A stretch of 64,000 nt of DNA, taken from positions 1 to 64,000 of the forward strand of contig NZ_JABFHG010000004.1 of NCBI RefSeq assembly GCF_013112485.1. Direction: 5' to 3'. This document shows positions 36,664 to 45,845 of this stretch, piece by piece. Within the stretch, counting starts at the first letter, position 1; each line of letters starts with the position of its first letter. The notes beneath the pieces are model-generated. The model was not told where the DNA came from and ran no database searches. It saw only the letters and a program-made list of their open reading frames with translations. The stretch comes from Roseicella sp. DB1501 (lineage in GTDB: Bacteria > Pseudomonadota > Alphaproteobacteria > Acetobacterales > Acetobacteraceae). The position numbers and the translations under genes were made by a program.

Positions 36664-38262
36664 ATGGCCGGCCAGGATGCCGTCCGCGCGACCGCGCTCG
36701 ACTGGATCGCCGCCAACGAGGCGCGGCTCTCCGCCTTCAATGCCCGCATCTGGGCGCATGCCGAGCCGGCCTGGCGCGAATACCGCTCGGCCCGCGACTA
36801 TGTGGAGCTGCTGCGCGCCGAGGGATTCGCGGTGGAGGCCGGCTCGGGCGGCATGCCGACCGCCTTCGTCGCCCGCTGGGGCGAGGGGAAGCCGGTGCTG
36901 GCGGGCTTCGCGGAATACGACGCGGTGCCGGGCAACTCGCAGCAGGTGGTGCCCCGCCAGGCGCCGCGCGCGGGGCTGCACCCCTATGCCGCCGGCCATA
37001 CCGATCCGCATTCCATGCTCGGCACCGCCTCCCTCGCCGCCATCCTCGGCGCACGGGCGGCGATGCAGGCGCATGGCGTGCCCGGCGCGCTGGTGCTGTT
37101 CGGCGAGCCGGCAGAGAAGGTCTGCGGCTCCAAGCCGATCCATGCCGCCAAGGGCTATTACGACGGGCTGGATGCTGCCGTGGTCTGGCACCCCTGGCCG
37201 CTGAACACGGTGACCGCCGAGACGCAGTTCGGCGCCTACTGGTCCGCGGTCATCACCTTCGAGGCCGAGGCGCCGGAGCGGTGGGTCGATCCCTCGCTGA
37301 TGCCGATCGATGCGGCGCATGCCGTCGCGCGCTGCCCGGGCGCGCTGGATGCGCTGTGCCTGATGTACACCACGACGAAGTACACCAAGGAGGCGATGTT
37401 CCCGCATGCCGGCTCCTGGACGCTGAACGAGTTCGTCTTGGGCGATGCCGGCGCCACCTCGGACAACCTGACGCCGCGCTTCGCGCAGATCCAGTATTCC
37501 TGGCGCTCCTCCTCCCTCGGCATCCAGGAGCAGATCTGGCGGGTGCTGGCGCAGAATGCCCGGCACGCCGCCGCCATCACCGGCTGCACGGCGCATGTGC
37601 GCTGGGTGACGAAGACCCGGGTCGGCCTGCCGAACACGGTGATGACCGAGCTCACCTGGAGGAACTTGCAGGCGGTGGGCGCGCCCCGCTATGGCGAGGC
37701 GGCGCTGGAATTCGGCCGCGCCATCCAGCGCGAGCTCGGTCTGGAGCCGATGCCGGACCCCTTCATCGCCAGCGTGACGCGGCTGACCCCGCCGGAGGAG
37801 AACGAGGCGGCGCTGCGGGCCGGCCTGCCCGCCTGGCAGAAGCACCTTTCGGCCGATGACTATGTCGAGTTCTGCTGGCACGCGCCGACCGTGCGGCTGC
37901 TCGCCGCCCGGCCGCGGCTGCGGCCGCCCGAACCGGGCTATGCCTATCCCACCTGGGCCTACAACGCGCTCGGCGGCCTGCCCGCGGCGATCGATCCCGG
38001 CCTCTTCGTCGCGGCGAAGACCATGGCGCTGACCCTGGTCGACCTGGCGACGGAGTCCGCCATGCTGGCGGCGGCGCAGGCCGAGTTCCGCGAGCGGACC
38101 GGCGGCGGCATCGGCGGCGCGGGCTGGGTCGGCCCGCTGCTGCCGCCGGACTTCGACCCGCCGGTTGATCTGCGCTGGCCGGAATACGTCACCACCCCGC
38201 GCGGCGAGGAATGGTGCTTCCCGACGCCGAACCGAGGCAGCGGTGCCGGCGAGCCGCTGTGA
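36664..38262 (+). CDS. M20-family amidohydrolase (AbgB/p-aminobenzoyl-glutamate hydrolase-like)
   Basis: The 532-residue protein resembles the AbgB branch of M20 peptidases: VLAGFAEYDAVPG (bridging Asp), YAAGHTDPHSMLGTASLAAILGARAAM (metal His), LFGEPAEKVCGSKPIHAAKGYYDGLDAAVVWHPWPLN (Glu ligand), and a dimerisation domain in the middle. It should hydrolyse an amide bond, perhaps of an aminoacyl or aminobenzoyl conjugate. There is no AbgA partner beside it. It lies 113 bp after the PPC gene on the same strand and may share a transcript. The last ~60 residues extend beyond the catalytic core. Confidence 0.88.
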   Translation: MAGQDAVRATALDWIAANEARLSAFNARIWAHAEPAWREYRSARDYVELLRAEGFAVEAGSGGMPTAFVARWGEGKPVLAGFAEYDAVPGNSQQVVPRQAPRAGLHPYAAGHTDPHSMLGTASLAAILGARAAMQAHGVPGALVLFGEPAEKVCGSKPIHAAKGYYDGLDAAVVWHPWPLNTVTAETQFGAYWSAVITFEAEAPERWVDPSLMPIDAAHAVARCPGALDALCLMYTTTKYTKEAMFPHAGSWTLNEFVLGDAGATSDNLTPRFAQIQYSWRSSSLGIQEQIWRVLAQNARHAAAITGCTAHVRWVTKTRVGLPNTVMTELTWRNLQAVGAPRYGEAALEFGRAIQRELGLEPMPDPFIASVTRLTPPEENEAALRAGLPAWQKHLSADDYVEFCWHAPTVRLLAARPRLRPPEPGYAYPTWAYNALGGLPAAIDPGLFVAAKTMALTLVDLATESAMLAAAQAEFRERTGGGIGGAGWVGPLLPPDFDPPVDLRWPEYVTTPRGEEWCFPTPNRGSGAGEPL

Positions 38263-38406
38263 GTCATTCTTGCGACACCCTTGCATGGCATCGCAACGGG
38301 GCGAAGCCCGCCGGCCTGCGGCGCGGACGTCACGCTGCGCCGGTTCGGGGTGTGCGGACCCAATCCTCTGTAGGCGGCCAGGGGGGCTTCTGCTAGCGGG
38401 GCGTGC

Positions 38407-39693
38407 ATGGCCGATGGCGTTCCAGTTCGTGCCGGATCCGCCGCCCTGTGGCGGGACCGGCGCTTTCCTCTCCTCTTCGCCCTCGGTTTCTCGGCCGGCG
38501 TGCCCCTGCCGCTGGTGGCCGGGCAGGTGCTGCGGCAATGGTTCGCGGAGAGCAACCTCTCCCTCTCGGCCATCGGCCTGACGGCGCTGATCGGCTTGGC
38601 CTATGCCTATAAATTCCTCTGGTCCCCGGCGCTGGATGCGCTGCCGCCGCCGCTGCTCGGCCAGCGCCGCGGCTGGCTGCTCACCATCCAGCTCACCCTC
38701 GTCGCCGCCATCGCCGCCGTCGGGCTGAGCAACCCGGCGATCGACCCGGTGACGACCTCGCTGCTCGCCGCCCTGGTCGCCTTCCTCTCGGCCAGCCAGG
38801 ACATCGTCGTCGATGCCTACCGCATCGAGGTGCTGGGGGAGGATGACGAACGCCAGGCCTTCGGCCTCGCCGCCTATGTCTGGGGCTACCGGATGGCGCT
38901 GCTGGCGAGCGGCGCCGGCACGCTGATGCTGGTCGAGCCCTTCGGCTGGAGCGGCGCCTTCTTCTACGGCGCGGCGCTGATGCTGGTCGGCCTGGGGGCG
39001 ACGCTGCTGGGGCCGGAGCCGCCGCCGCGGCCGGTGGCGGCCATCGGCTGGCGGGCGCGGCTGCGCCATTCGGTGCTCGACCCCTTCCTGGACTTCACCC
39101 GCCGGCCGCTCTGGCTCGCCATCCTGCTCTTCATCGCCCTGTTCAAGCTGGGCGAGGCGCTGGCGGGCGTCATGACCACACCCTTCTACCGCTCCCTCGG
39201 CTTCAGCCGGGAGGATGTGGCGACGGTCGCCACCGTCTTCGGCATGGTCGCCACGCTCGGCGGCGCCCTGGTGGGCGGCTGGCTGGTCGGGCTGCTCGGC
39301 GTGCGCCGGGCGCTGGTGGTGACCGGCTTCGGGCAGATGCTGTCGAACCTGATGTATGTCGCCCTCGCCTCGGCCGGGCACGACATGCCGATGCTTTGGG
39401 CGCAGGTGGGCATCGAGAGCTTCACCGACGGGCTGGCCGATGCGGCCTTCCTCACCTGGCTGTCCCTGCTGACCAGCCGGGCCTTCACCGCGACGCAATA
39501 CGCGCTGCTCTCCTCCCTCGCCGCGCTGCCGCTGCGGACGCTCGGCGCCACCTCGGGCTGGCTCGCCGAGGCGCTCGGCTGGCCGGACTTCTTCCTGCTG
39601 ACCACGGCGGCGGCGCTGCCGGCCATGGGCATCATGCTCTACCTGCTGCGCCGCCTGCCGCCGGAGGCGATGCGCCTGGATCGGTCAGCCTGA
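38407..39693 (+). CDS. ampG: AmpG-type MFS permease (muropeptide uptake)
   Basis: The 428-residue protein has about twelve membrane helices and the AmpG signature ASQDIVVDAYRIEVLGEDDERQAFGLAAYVWGYRMALLASGAGTL. Other matches are FLWSPALDALPPPLLGQRRGWL near the N-terminus and the MTTPFYRSLGFSREDVATVATVFGM repeat. AmpG imports anhydromuropeptides from the periplasm for cell-wall recycling and influences beta-lactamase induction in some bacteria. No ampC or ampR is visible here. It starts at ATG 38407. Confidence 0.87.
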   Translation: MADGVPVRAGSAALWRDRRFPLLFALGFSAGVPLPLVAGQVLRQWFAESNLSLSAIGLTALIGLAYAYKFLWSPALDALPPPLLGQRRGWLLTIQLTLVAAIAAVGLSNPAIDPVTTSLLAALVAFLSASQDIVVDAYRIEVLGEDDERQAFGLAAYVWGYRMALLASGAGTLMLVEPFGWSGAFFYGAALMLVGLGATLLGPEPPPRPVAAIGWRARLRHSVLDPFLDFTRRPLWLAILLFIALFKLGEALAGVMTTPFYRSLGFSREDVATVATVFGMVATLGGALVGGWLVGLLGVRRALVVTGFGQMLSNLMYVALASAGHDMPMLWAQVGIESFTDGLADAAFLTWLSLLTSRAFTATQYALLSSLAALPLRTLGATSGWLAEALGWPDFFLLTTAAALPAMGIMLYLLRRLPPEAMRLDRSA

Positions 39694-39815
39694 GGCGGGA
39701 GCCCGGGATGGTTCGGGCGCGCCGCCTCGGCAGGCGACCTGCCGGGAGCATGGGCAATGGCGCGCCGGCCGTACTGGCGTAATACTCGACGCCGACATAG
39801 CCGAGATCGCAGATC

Positions 39816-41060
39816 ATGAGTCGCCAGACGCTTGCCGCGGAAAGTGGATCAGGAATTACATCCAAGTCAAAAAGCGCTGCCGTCTCCGGCGGCGAGACCG
39901 CATTTGCGATGCTGCTGACGCTGAGCGTCTGTCATTTGCTGAATGACATGGTCCAGTCGCTGGTGCCGGCGCTCTACCCGATCCTGAAGGAGAATTACGC
40001 GCTGTCCTTCAGCCAGATCGGGCTGATCACCCTGGCCTTCCAGTGCACCGCCTCGCTGCTGCAGCCCGTCGTCGGCTTCTATACCGACAAGCGCCCGGCG
40101 CCCTACTCGCTGCCGGTTGGCATGGCCTCGACCCTGATCGGGCTTCTGACCCTGTCGCAGGCGGCCAGCTATCCCGTCATCCTCCTGGCCGCGGCGCTGA
40201 TCGGGGTGGGGTCCTCCGTCTTCCATCCGGAGGCGTCGCGCGTGGCGCGCCTGGCCTCGGGCGGGCGCTACGGCATGGCGCAGTCGCTCTTCCAGGTGGG
40301 TGGCAATTTCGGCCAGGCCATCGGCCCGTTGCTGGCCGCCTTCATCGTCGTGCCACATGGCCAGCACAGCATCGTCTGGTTCTCGGCCGCCGCGCTACTG
40401 GCGATGGCCATGCTCACGCGCGTCGGCGGCTGGTATGCGCGCAACCAGCGCAATGCCGGGCCGAAGCGGTCGACCGGTGCCGGCGCCGTCTCCCTGCCCC
40501 GTGGCAAGGTCCTGTTCGCCGTGGCCATCCTGGTGACGCTGATCTTCTCCAAGAACGTCTACACCGCCAGCCTGAACAGCTACTACACCTTCTACCTCAT
40601 CGAGACCTTCGGCATCTCCATCCAGGCGGCGCAGCTCTACCTCTTCATCTACCTGGTCTCGATCGTGGTCGGGCTGGTGCTTGGCGGCATGGTCAGCGAC
40701 CGGGTGGGGCGCCTGCCGGTGATCTGGTTCTCGATCCTCGGCGTCCTGCCCTTCACGCTGGTCCTGCCCTATGTGGGCCTGACCGCGACCGTGATCCTGA
40801 CCGTCATCATCGGCCTGATCATGTCCTCGGCCTTCCCGGCCATCCTGGTCTATGCCCAGCAGCTGATGCCCGGCCGGATCGGGCTGGTGGCCGGGATCTT
40901 CTTCGGCTTCTCCTTCGGCCTCGGCGGGCTCGGCGCCGCCGTGCTGGGCGAACTGGCGGATCATGTCGGCATCCGGTCGGTCTACATCGCCTGCGCCTAT
41001 CTGCCGGTCCTCGGCATCCTCACCGCATTGCTGCCGAACATCGAGAAGCGGGCGGCCTGA
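39816..41060 (+). CDS. MFS exporter of the fosmidomycin-resistance (Fsr) type
   Basis: The 414-residue protein has about twelve membrane helices and Fsr-type segments: LLTLSVCHLLNDMVQSLVPALYPILKENYALSFSQIGLITL, FHPEASRVARLASGGRYGMAQSLFQVGGNFGQAIGPLLAA, LVLGGMVSDRVGRLPVIWFSILG. Homologues export fosmidomycin and related compounds. The N-terminal 30 residues are hydrophilic. It lies 122 bp after ampG and 73 bp before a DUF486 gene on the same strand. Confidence 0.85.
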   Translation: MSRQTLAAESGSGITSKSKSAAVSGGETAFAMLLTLSVCHLLNDMVQSLVPALYPILKENYALSFSQIGLITLAFQCTASLLQPVVGFYTDKRPAPYSLPVGMASTLIGLLTLSQAASYPVILLAAALIGVGSSVFHPEASRVARLASGGRYGMAQSLFQVGGNFGQAIGPLLAAFIVVPHGQHSIVWFSAAALLAMAMLTRVGGWYARNQRNAGPKRSTGAGAVSLPRGKVLFAVAILVTLIFSKNVYTASLNSYYTFYLIETFGISIQAAQLYLFIYLVSIVVGLVLGGMVSDRVGRLPVIWFSILGVLPFTLVLPYVGLTATVILTVIIGLIMSSAFPAILVYAQQLMPGRIGLVAGIFFGFSFGLGGLGAAVLGELADHVGIRSVYIACAYLPVLGILTALLPNIEKRAA

Positions 41061-41133
41061 CGGCACCCTTGCCCCGCGACGGGCCGGCGCCGCCGGCGCT
41101 TGCCCTCGCGGCGGGGCGAGGCGAGAAGGCTGC

Positions 41134-41487
41134 ATGCACCAGAGCCTGATCCTGCCGCCCCTGCTGCTCTTCGGCAGCAACATCGTCATGACCTTCGCCT
41201 GGTATGGCCACCTGAAGCGACCATCCTGGCCGATCTGGCTGGCCATCCTCGTCTCCTGGGGGATCGCGCTGCTGGAATACTGCCTCGCCGTGCCGGCCAA
41301 CCGCATCGGCTACACGACCGGCGCCTATAGCGGCCAGCAGCTCAAGGTGATGCAGGAGGTGATCACCCTGGCCGTCTTCGCCGGATTCAGCGTCCTCGTC
41401 CTCGGCGAGCCGTTGCGCTGGACCTATCTCGCCGCCATGGCCTGCCTGGTCGCCGCTGTGGTCTTCGTCTTCCTGCCGGTGGATTGA
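41134..41487 (+). CDS. DUF486-family small membrane protein (DMT-like)
   Basis: The 117-residue protein has about four membrane helices and the family pattern LLFGSNIVMTFAWYGHLK, WLAILVSWGIALLEYCLAVPANRIGY, LKVMQEVITLAVFAGFSVLVLGEPLRW, LAAMACLVAAVVFVFLPV. It looks like a half-size drug/metabolite transporter unit, but no function is known. ATG 41134 lies after GAGAAGG at a normal distance. Confidence 0.85.
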   Translation: MHQSLILPPLLLFGSNIVMTFAWYGHLKRPSWPIWLAILVSWGIALLEYCLAVPANRIGYTTGAYSGQQLKVMQEVITLAVFAGFSVLVLGEPLRWTYLAAMACLVAAVVFVFLPVD

Positions 41488-41599
41488 GCCGCGTCCTGCG
41501 ATGAGTTGACGAAACCGGGCCTCTTGCCCGCGCGTCGCAGCAGCGAGGATGCGGCCCCGCCGGCGCCATCGCGCCGGGGCGCGCCGCGAGGGAAAAACG

Positions 41600-42733
41600 A
41601 TGCAGGTCGGCGTCCCGAAGGAAACCAAGATCCACGAATACCGGGTCGGGCTGACGCCGGCCTCGGTGCGCGAACTGGTGGCGCAGGGGCATCCGGTGCT
41701 GGTCGAGACCGAGGCCGGCGCCGGCACCGGCTTCCCCGACGAAGCCTATCTCGCCGCCGGGGCGACCATCGCGCCCGATGCCGCGACGATCTTCGCCCGC
41801 GCCGCGCTGGTGGTGAAGGTGAAGGAGCCGCAGCCCGAGGAATGGCGGCTGCTGCGGCCCGGCCAGATCCTCTTCACCTATCTGCACCTCGCGCCCGATC
41901 CGGCGCAGGCCGAGGGGCTGATGCGCAGTGGCTGCACCGCCATCGCCTATGAGACGGTGACGGATGCGCAGGGCGGGTTGCCGCTGCTGGCGCCGATGAG
42001 CGAGGTGGCCGGCCGCATGGCGGTGCAGGTTGGCGCCCGCTGCCTCGAGAAGGAGGCGGGCGGCGCCGGCATCCTGCTCTCCGGCGTGCCGGGCGTGCCG
42101 CCGGCGCGGGTGGCGGTGCTGGGCGGCGGCGTGGTCGGCTCCAACGCCGCCCGGATCGCCGCCGGGATGCGGGCGCGGGTGACGGTGCTCGACCGCAACC
42201 CGCGGGTGCTGGATGCGCTCGACCGCGAGTTCGGCGGCGCGGTCGCCACGCTCTTCGCCACCACCGAGTCGGTGGAGCAGGCGGTGACCGAGGCGGATCT
42301 GGTCATTGGCGCCGTGCTCGTCCCCGGTGCTGCCGCGCCGAAGTTGGTGAGCCGGGCAATGGTCGGGCGGATGCGGCCGGGCAGCGTGCTGGTGGATGTG
42401 GCGATCGACCAGGGCGGCTGCTTCGAGACTTCCCGGCCCACCACCCATGCCGATCCCACCTATCTGGTGGACGGCGTGGTACACTACTGCGTCACCAACA
42501 TGCCGGGCGCCGTCGCCCGCACCAGCGCCCTGGCGCTGAACAACGCGACGCTGCCCTTCACCCTGCATCTGGCGAACCGCGGCTTCCCGCGGGCGCTGCT
42601 CGACAATCCCGGCCTGGCGCAGGGGCTGAACGTGCAGGCGGGGCGCATCGTGCATCCCGCCGTGGCGCAGGCGCTGGGCCAGGAGCCGCTGCCGCTGGAG
42701 CAGGGCCTCGCGCCCCCGGCCGCCATCGCCTGA
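41600..42733 (+). CDS. ald: Alanine dehydrogenase
   Basis: The 377-residue protein matches NAD-dependent alanine dehydrogenase: MQVGVPKETKIHEYRVGLTPA, catalytic Lys75 in VVKVKEPQ, catalytic His96 in FTYLHLAPD, the Rossmann loop VAVLGGGVVGSNAARIAAGM, and the conserved VVHYCVTNMPGAVARTSALALNNATLP. It interconverts alanine and pyruvate plus ammonia. The ribosome site is GAGGGAAAAA. The gene ends in a 248-bp convergent gap filled by repeats. Confidence 0.95.
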   Translation: MQVGVPKETKIHEYRVGLTPASVRELVAQGHPVLVETEAGAGTGFPDEAYLAAGATIAPDAATIFARAALVVKVKEPQPEEWRLLRPGQILFTYLHLAPDPAQAEGLMRSGCTAIAYETVTDAQGGLPLLAPMSEVAGRMAVQVGARCLEKEAGGAGILLSGVPGVPPARVAVLGGGVVGSNAARIAAGMRARVTVLDRNPRVLDALDREFGGAVATLFATTESVEQAVTEADLVIGAVLVPGAAAPKLVSRAMVGRMRPGSVLVDVAIDQGGCFETSRPTTHADPTYLVDGVVHYCVTNMPGAVARTSALALNNATLPFTLHLANRGFPRALLDNPGLAQGLNVQAGRIVHPAVAQALGQEPLPLEQGLAPPAAIA

Positions 42734-42873
42734 GCGACGGCGCCCTTAAGCGCATTCACTCTGACTGGAACGGCGAGGTGCGCTCTATCTCGTTGCTTGC
42801 AGAGCAGAGTCTCGCCTCAGGGTGATTTCCCCCCTGCGGCGATCAGCGCCGGAAGCGCCTATCGGAACCGTCG

Positions 42874-42976
42874 CTGCCCGTTGTCCGGCCGCGGCTTGGC
42901 TGCGGCAGGCTGTGACGGCTCTTGAGCAGGAGGGCGCTCATGGGGGGCCGCAAAGCCGCGAAGCGGTTTTGCGGGG
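42874..42976 (+). repeat. 105-bp intergenic two-hairpin repeat, copy 3
   Basis: It aligns with copy 1: CTGCCCGTTG, GCCGCGGCTT, GCGGCAGGCTGTGACG, then a hairpin CCGCAAAGCCGC-gaa-GCGGTTTTGCGG (42948-42974). It sits between convergent ald and the alpha/beta hydrolase gene. Just upstream (about 42750-42790) AGCGCATTC...GTGCGCT forms a further imperfect dyad. Confidence 0.75.
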
Positions 42977-42981
42977 AGTTC

Positions 42982-44040
42982 TCATCCCCCCGGCGGCGCG
43001 GCGAGCAGCGCCTTCAGGTGCCGGTCGATCTGCGCCAGCGCCGCCGGATCGGCGCCGAACAGCGCGAGATGCCCGTCGACCGTCTCGATCGGGTGGAACT
43101 CGGCCCCCGGGATCAACCGCCACTCCGCCTGGCAATCGGCGGGCGGGAAGAACATGTCGCTCGTCATCGGCATGATGCAGGTGCGCGCCCGGATGCGCCC
43201 GAGCGCCGCCCGCAGGTCGCCGCCGGCGAGGCGGGAGACATCGCCGCGCTGCCACTTCCAGGCCATGCAGAGCAGGTTGTTCGGGTCCATCACCCGGAAA
43301 TAGGCGAACATGAAGTTGAGGATGAAGTCGTCCAGCGAGGAGAAGCCGAGCAGCTTGTGCCGCTCCCGCTGGTAGAACTCGGTGCTCCAGCCCATCACCG
43401 CCCAGATCCGGGCATGCCGCAGCAGCCCCTCCCGCACATCCTCCGCCGATGCGTAGAAGCCCTTGGCGAAGCCGGGATCGGAGGTGATGGCCTCGACCAG
43501 CGTCTCGGTGAAGAGAAAGTCGTGCGACGTGTTGCGCGCCGTCCCGGCGATGGGGGCGGCGCGTTGCACCATCTCCGGATAGCGCACCGCCCATTCATAG
43601 GTCTGCTGCGCGCCCATCGAGCCGCCGACCACCAGCGCCAGGCGCTCCAGGCCGAATTTGCCGGTGACCAGCCGGTGCTGCGCGACGACGTCGTCGCCGA
43701 TGCGCACCTTCGGGAAATACGGCCCGCCGGCCGGCACCGGCGTGTTCTGCGGCGATGTGGAGAGGCCGTTGCCGATCTGGTTGACGACGAGGATGAAGTA
43801 GCGCTCCGGGTCGAGCGCCCGGCCCGGCCCGATCAGCACCTGCTCGATGATCTTGTGCGTGCCGGAATACCAGGTCGGCACCAGGATGGCGTTGTCCCGC
43901 TTCGCGTTGAGTTGGCCATAGGTGGCGTAGGCCAGGCGGCAGCCGCGCAGCGTGCCGCCTTCCTCGAGCACCAGGTCGCCGATCTCCTCCGTCTCGTAGG
44001 GGCCATGGAGTGCCTGCGAGTAGTAGTCGTTATTCGACAT
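42982..44040 (-). CDS. Alpha/beta hydrolase of the homoserine O-acetyltransferase (MetX)-like fold
   Basis: The 352-residue protein has the MetX-type fold: YATYGQLNAKRDNAILVPTWYSGTH, VVNQIGNGLSTSP, nucleophile elbow GGSMGAQQTYEWAVRYP (Ser in GGSMG), and catalytic MTSDMFFPP and DGHLALFG (Asp, His) near the C-terminus. Metabolic MetX uses acetyl-CoA, but many members of this branch are hydrolases. It starts 17 bases after the monooxygenase stop and is probably co-transcribed with it. A role in opening the ester or lactone product of that enzyme is plausible. Confidence 0.82.
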   Translation of the reverse strand: MSNNDYYSQALHGPYETEEIGDLVLEEGGTLRGCRLAYATYGQLNAKRDNAILVPTWYSGTHKIIEQVLIGPGRALDPERYFILVVNQIGNGLSTSPQNTPVPAGGPYFPKVRIGDDVVAQHRLVTGKFGLERLALVVGGSMGAQQTYEWAVRYPEMVQRAAPIAGTARNTSHDFLFTETLVEAITSDPGFAKGFYASAEDVREGLLRHARIWAVMGWSTEFYQRERHKLLGFSSLDDFILNFMFAYFRVMDPNNLLCMAWKWQRGDVSRLAGGDLRAALGRIRARTCIMPMTSDMFFPPADCQAEWRLIPGAEFHPIETVDGHLALFGADPAALAQIDRHLKALLAAPPGG

Positions 44041-44057
44041 GCGCCTGCGCTCCCCGG

Positions 44058-45674
44058 TCAGGCCAATGCGAAGCCTTCATAGCCCCTGGCCGCCACGGCA
44101 TCGCAGTGGCGACGGTAGCCGCCGACGCCTTCGGGGCCGAGATAGGGCAGGAAGGCGCGCGGCTTGCCGGGGATGTTGGCGCCCATGTACCAGGAATTGG
44201 CGGTCGGGAAGAGCGTCTGGCCGATCACCTCGTTCACATGCTCGCCCCAGGCCCGCTGGGCCTCGGGCTGCGCCTCGATCCGCGTCTTCCCGGCCTGCCG
44301 CATGCTGTCGATGCAGTCCGTGATCCACTCGACATGCTGCTCGATGGCGACCGGCATGTTGGTCAGCACAGAGGGGCTCTGCGGGCCGGTGATGGTGAAG
44401 AGGTTGGGGAAGCCGGCGACGGCGATGCCGAGATAGGTCTGCGGGCCATCCGCCCAGGCATCCTGCAGCCGGTGGCCGCTGCGGCCCTGCAGGTTCAGCG
44501 CGGTCAGCGGGCCGGTCATGGCATCGAAGCCGGTGGCGAAGACGATGATGTCCACCGCGTAGTCGCGGCCGCCGGCGCGGATGCCGCCTTCGGTGATGTC
44601 CTCGATGGCGCCGTCGGTCTTGGCGTCCACCAGCAGCACGTTGTCCTTGTTGAAGGTCTCGTAGTAGTTGGTGTCAAGCGGCTGGCGCTTGGTGCCGTAG
44701 TAGTAGCCCTTCGGGATCAGCCGCTCGGCGACCGCCGGGTCCTTCACCGTGCGGCGGATGCGCCGGCGCAGGTAGTCGGCACAGATCTCGTTCGCTTCCG
44801 GGCTGGTCAGCATGTCCTGGTAGTTGCCGATCCAGAAGGCGAAGCCGCCCTGGTCCCACATGCGGTCGAACTCGCGCTCCCGCTCCTCGGGCGACGTCTC
44901 CAGCACCGATTTCGGGATCGCGTAGTGCTCCTGCCCGAAGGGGGATTCGCGGATGCGCCGGACGATCGCGTCGTATTCCGCCTTGCGCGCCTGCACCACC
45001 TCCGGGTCCACCTTGCCGTTGCGCGCCGGCACGCAGTAATTGGCGGTCCGCTGAAAGACGATGAGCTGCTTGGCCTGCTGCGCGATCATCGGGATCGCCT
45101 GCACCGCCGTCGCGCCGGTGCCGACCACCGCCACGCGCTTGCCGGTGAAGTCGACGCCGCCCTTCGGGAAATTGCTGGTGTGGTACCACTTGCCCCGGAA
45201 GCGCTCGAGGCCCTTCACCTCGGGGATGTTGCGGGCGGAGAGGGTGCCGACCGCGGTGATCAGCCACTGCGCCGAGGCGGTCTCGCCCGTATCGGTCTGC
45301 ACGGTCCAGCGCCCGGTCGCCTCGTCGAAGCTGCCGGCGGTGACGCGGGTGTTGAAGCGGATGTCGCGCTTCAGGTCGTGGCGCTGCGCCACATGCTCCA
45401 GATAGCGCAGGATCTCCGGCTGTTCCGGATAGCGCTCGGACCATTCCCACTCCTGCAGGAGCTGCCGATCCCAGGTGAAGCAATAGATGTAGCTGTCGGA
45501 ATCGCAGCGTGCGCCGGGATAGCGGTTCCAGTACCAGGTGCCGCCCACCGTCTCGCCCGCCTCGTAGACGCGGGTCTTCAGCCCGAGCCGGTCGCGGAGC
45601 GATTTCAGCATGTGCATGCCGGAGAAGCCGGCGCCGATGACGATGGCGTCGAATTGCTGGGTTGCGCTGCCCAT
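44058..45674 (-). CDS. Flavin monooxygenase, probable Baeyer-Villiger type
   Basis: The 538-residue protein has an FAD site GAGFSG (14-19), VYEAGETVGGTWYWNRYPGARCDSDSYIYCF, and an NADPH site VVGTGATA (185-190). The Baeyer-Villiger fingerprint is FRGKWYHTSNFP at 159-170, with Phe where Trp is usual. Close sequence pattern to cyclohexanone and phenylacetone monooxygenases continues (LIVFQRTANYCVPARNG). It should insert an oxygen atom next to a ketone carbonyl. ATG 45674 follows GGGGAGGAC. It precedes the hydrolase gene by 17 bp, and an Old Yellow Enzyme gene is divergent. Confidence 0.88.
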   Translation of the reverse strand: MGSATQQFDAIVIGAGFSGMHMLKSLRDRLGLKTRVYEAGETVGGTWYWNRYPGARCDSDSYIYCFTWDRQLLQEWEWSERYPEQPEILRYLEHVAQRHDLKRDIRFNTRVTAGSFDEATGRWTVQTDTGETASAQWLITAVGTLSARNIPEVKGLERFRGKWYHTSNFPKGGVDFTGKRVAVVGTGATAVQAIPMIAQQAKQLIVFQRTANYCVPARNGKVDPEVVQARKAEYDAIVRRIRESPFGQEHYAIPKSVLETSPEEREREFDRMWDQGGFAFWIGNYQDMLTSPEANEICADYLRRRIRRTVKDPAVAERLIPKGYYYGTKRQPLDTNYYETFNKDNVLLVDAKTDGAIEDITEGGIRAGGRDYAVDIIVFATGFDAMTGPLTALNLQGRSGHRLQDAWADGPQTYLGIAVAGFPNLFTITGPQSPSVLTNMPVAIEQHVEWITDCIDSMRQAGKTRIEAQPEAQRAWGEHVNEVIGQTLFPTANSWYMGANIPGKPRAFLPYLGPEGVGGYRRHCDAVAARGYEGFALA

Positions 45675-45845
45675 GATGTCCTCCCCTACGCGTTTTGCTG
45701 AACGGCGCGCCGGGTTGCGGCGGCGCGCCGGGCGGATGCCTTGGCCGCCGGAGCTGCTGTCCTGGACCGGGGGAGTGTCGATCCGGCAGGCGGCCGATGG
45801 CAAGTCCGACCTGCGGGCGTTAGGCGACCGTTCCGGCACGGGGTT

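Noticed and set aside
35890-39498. Long minus-strand open frame opposite the PPC, amidohydrolase and ampG genes
   Set aside because: It crosses three real genes and intergenic regions and has low-complexity composition.
42982-44040. Methionine-biosynthetic homoserine O-acetyltransferase (metX)
   Set aside because: The fold is shared, but the gene is coupled to a monooxygenase and has no methionine genes around it, so I name it only as a MetX-like hydrolase.
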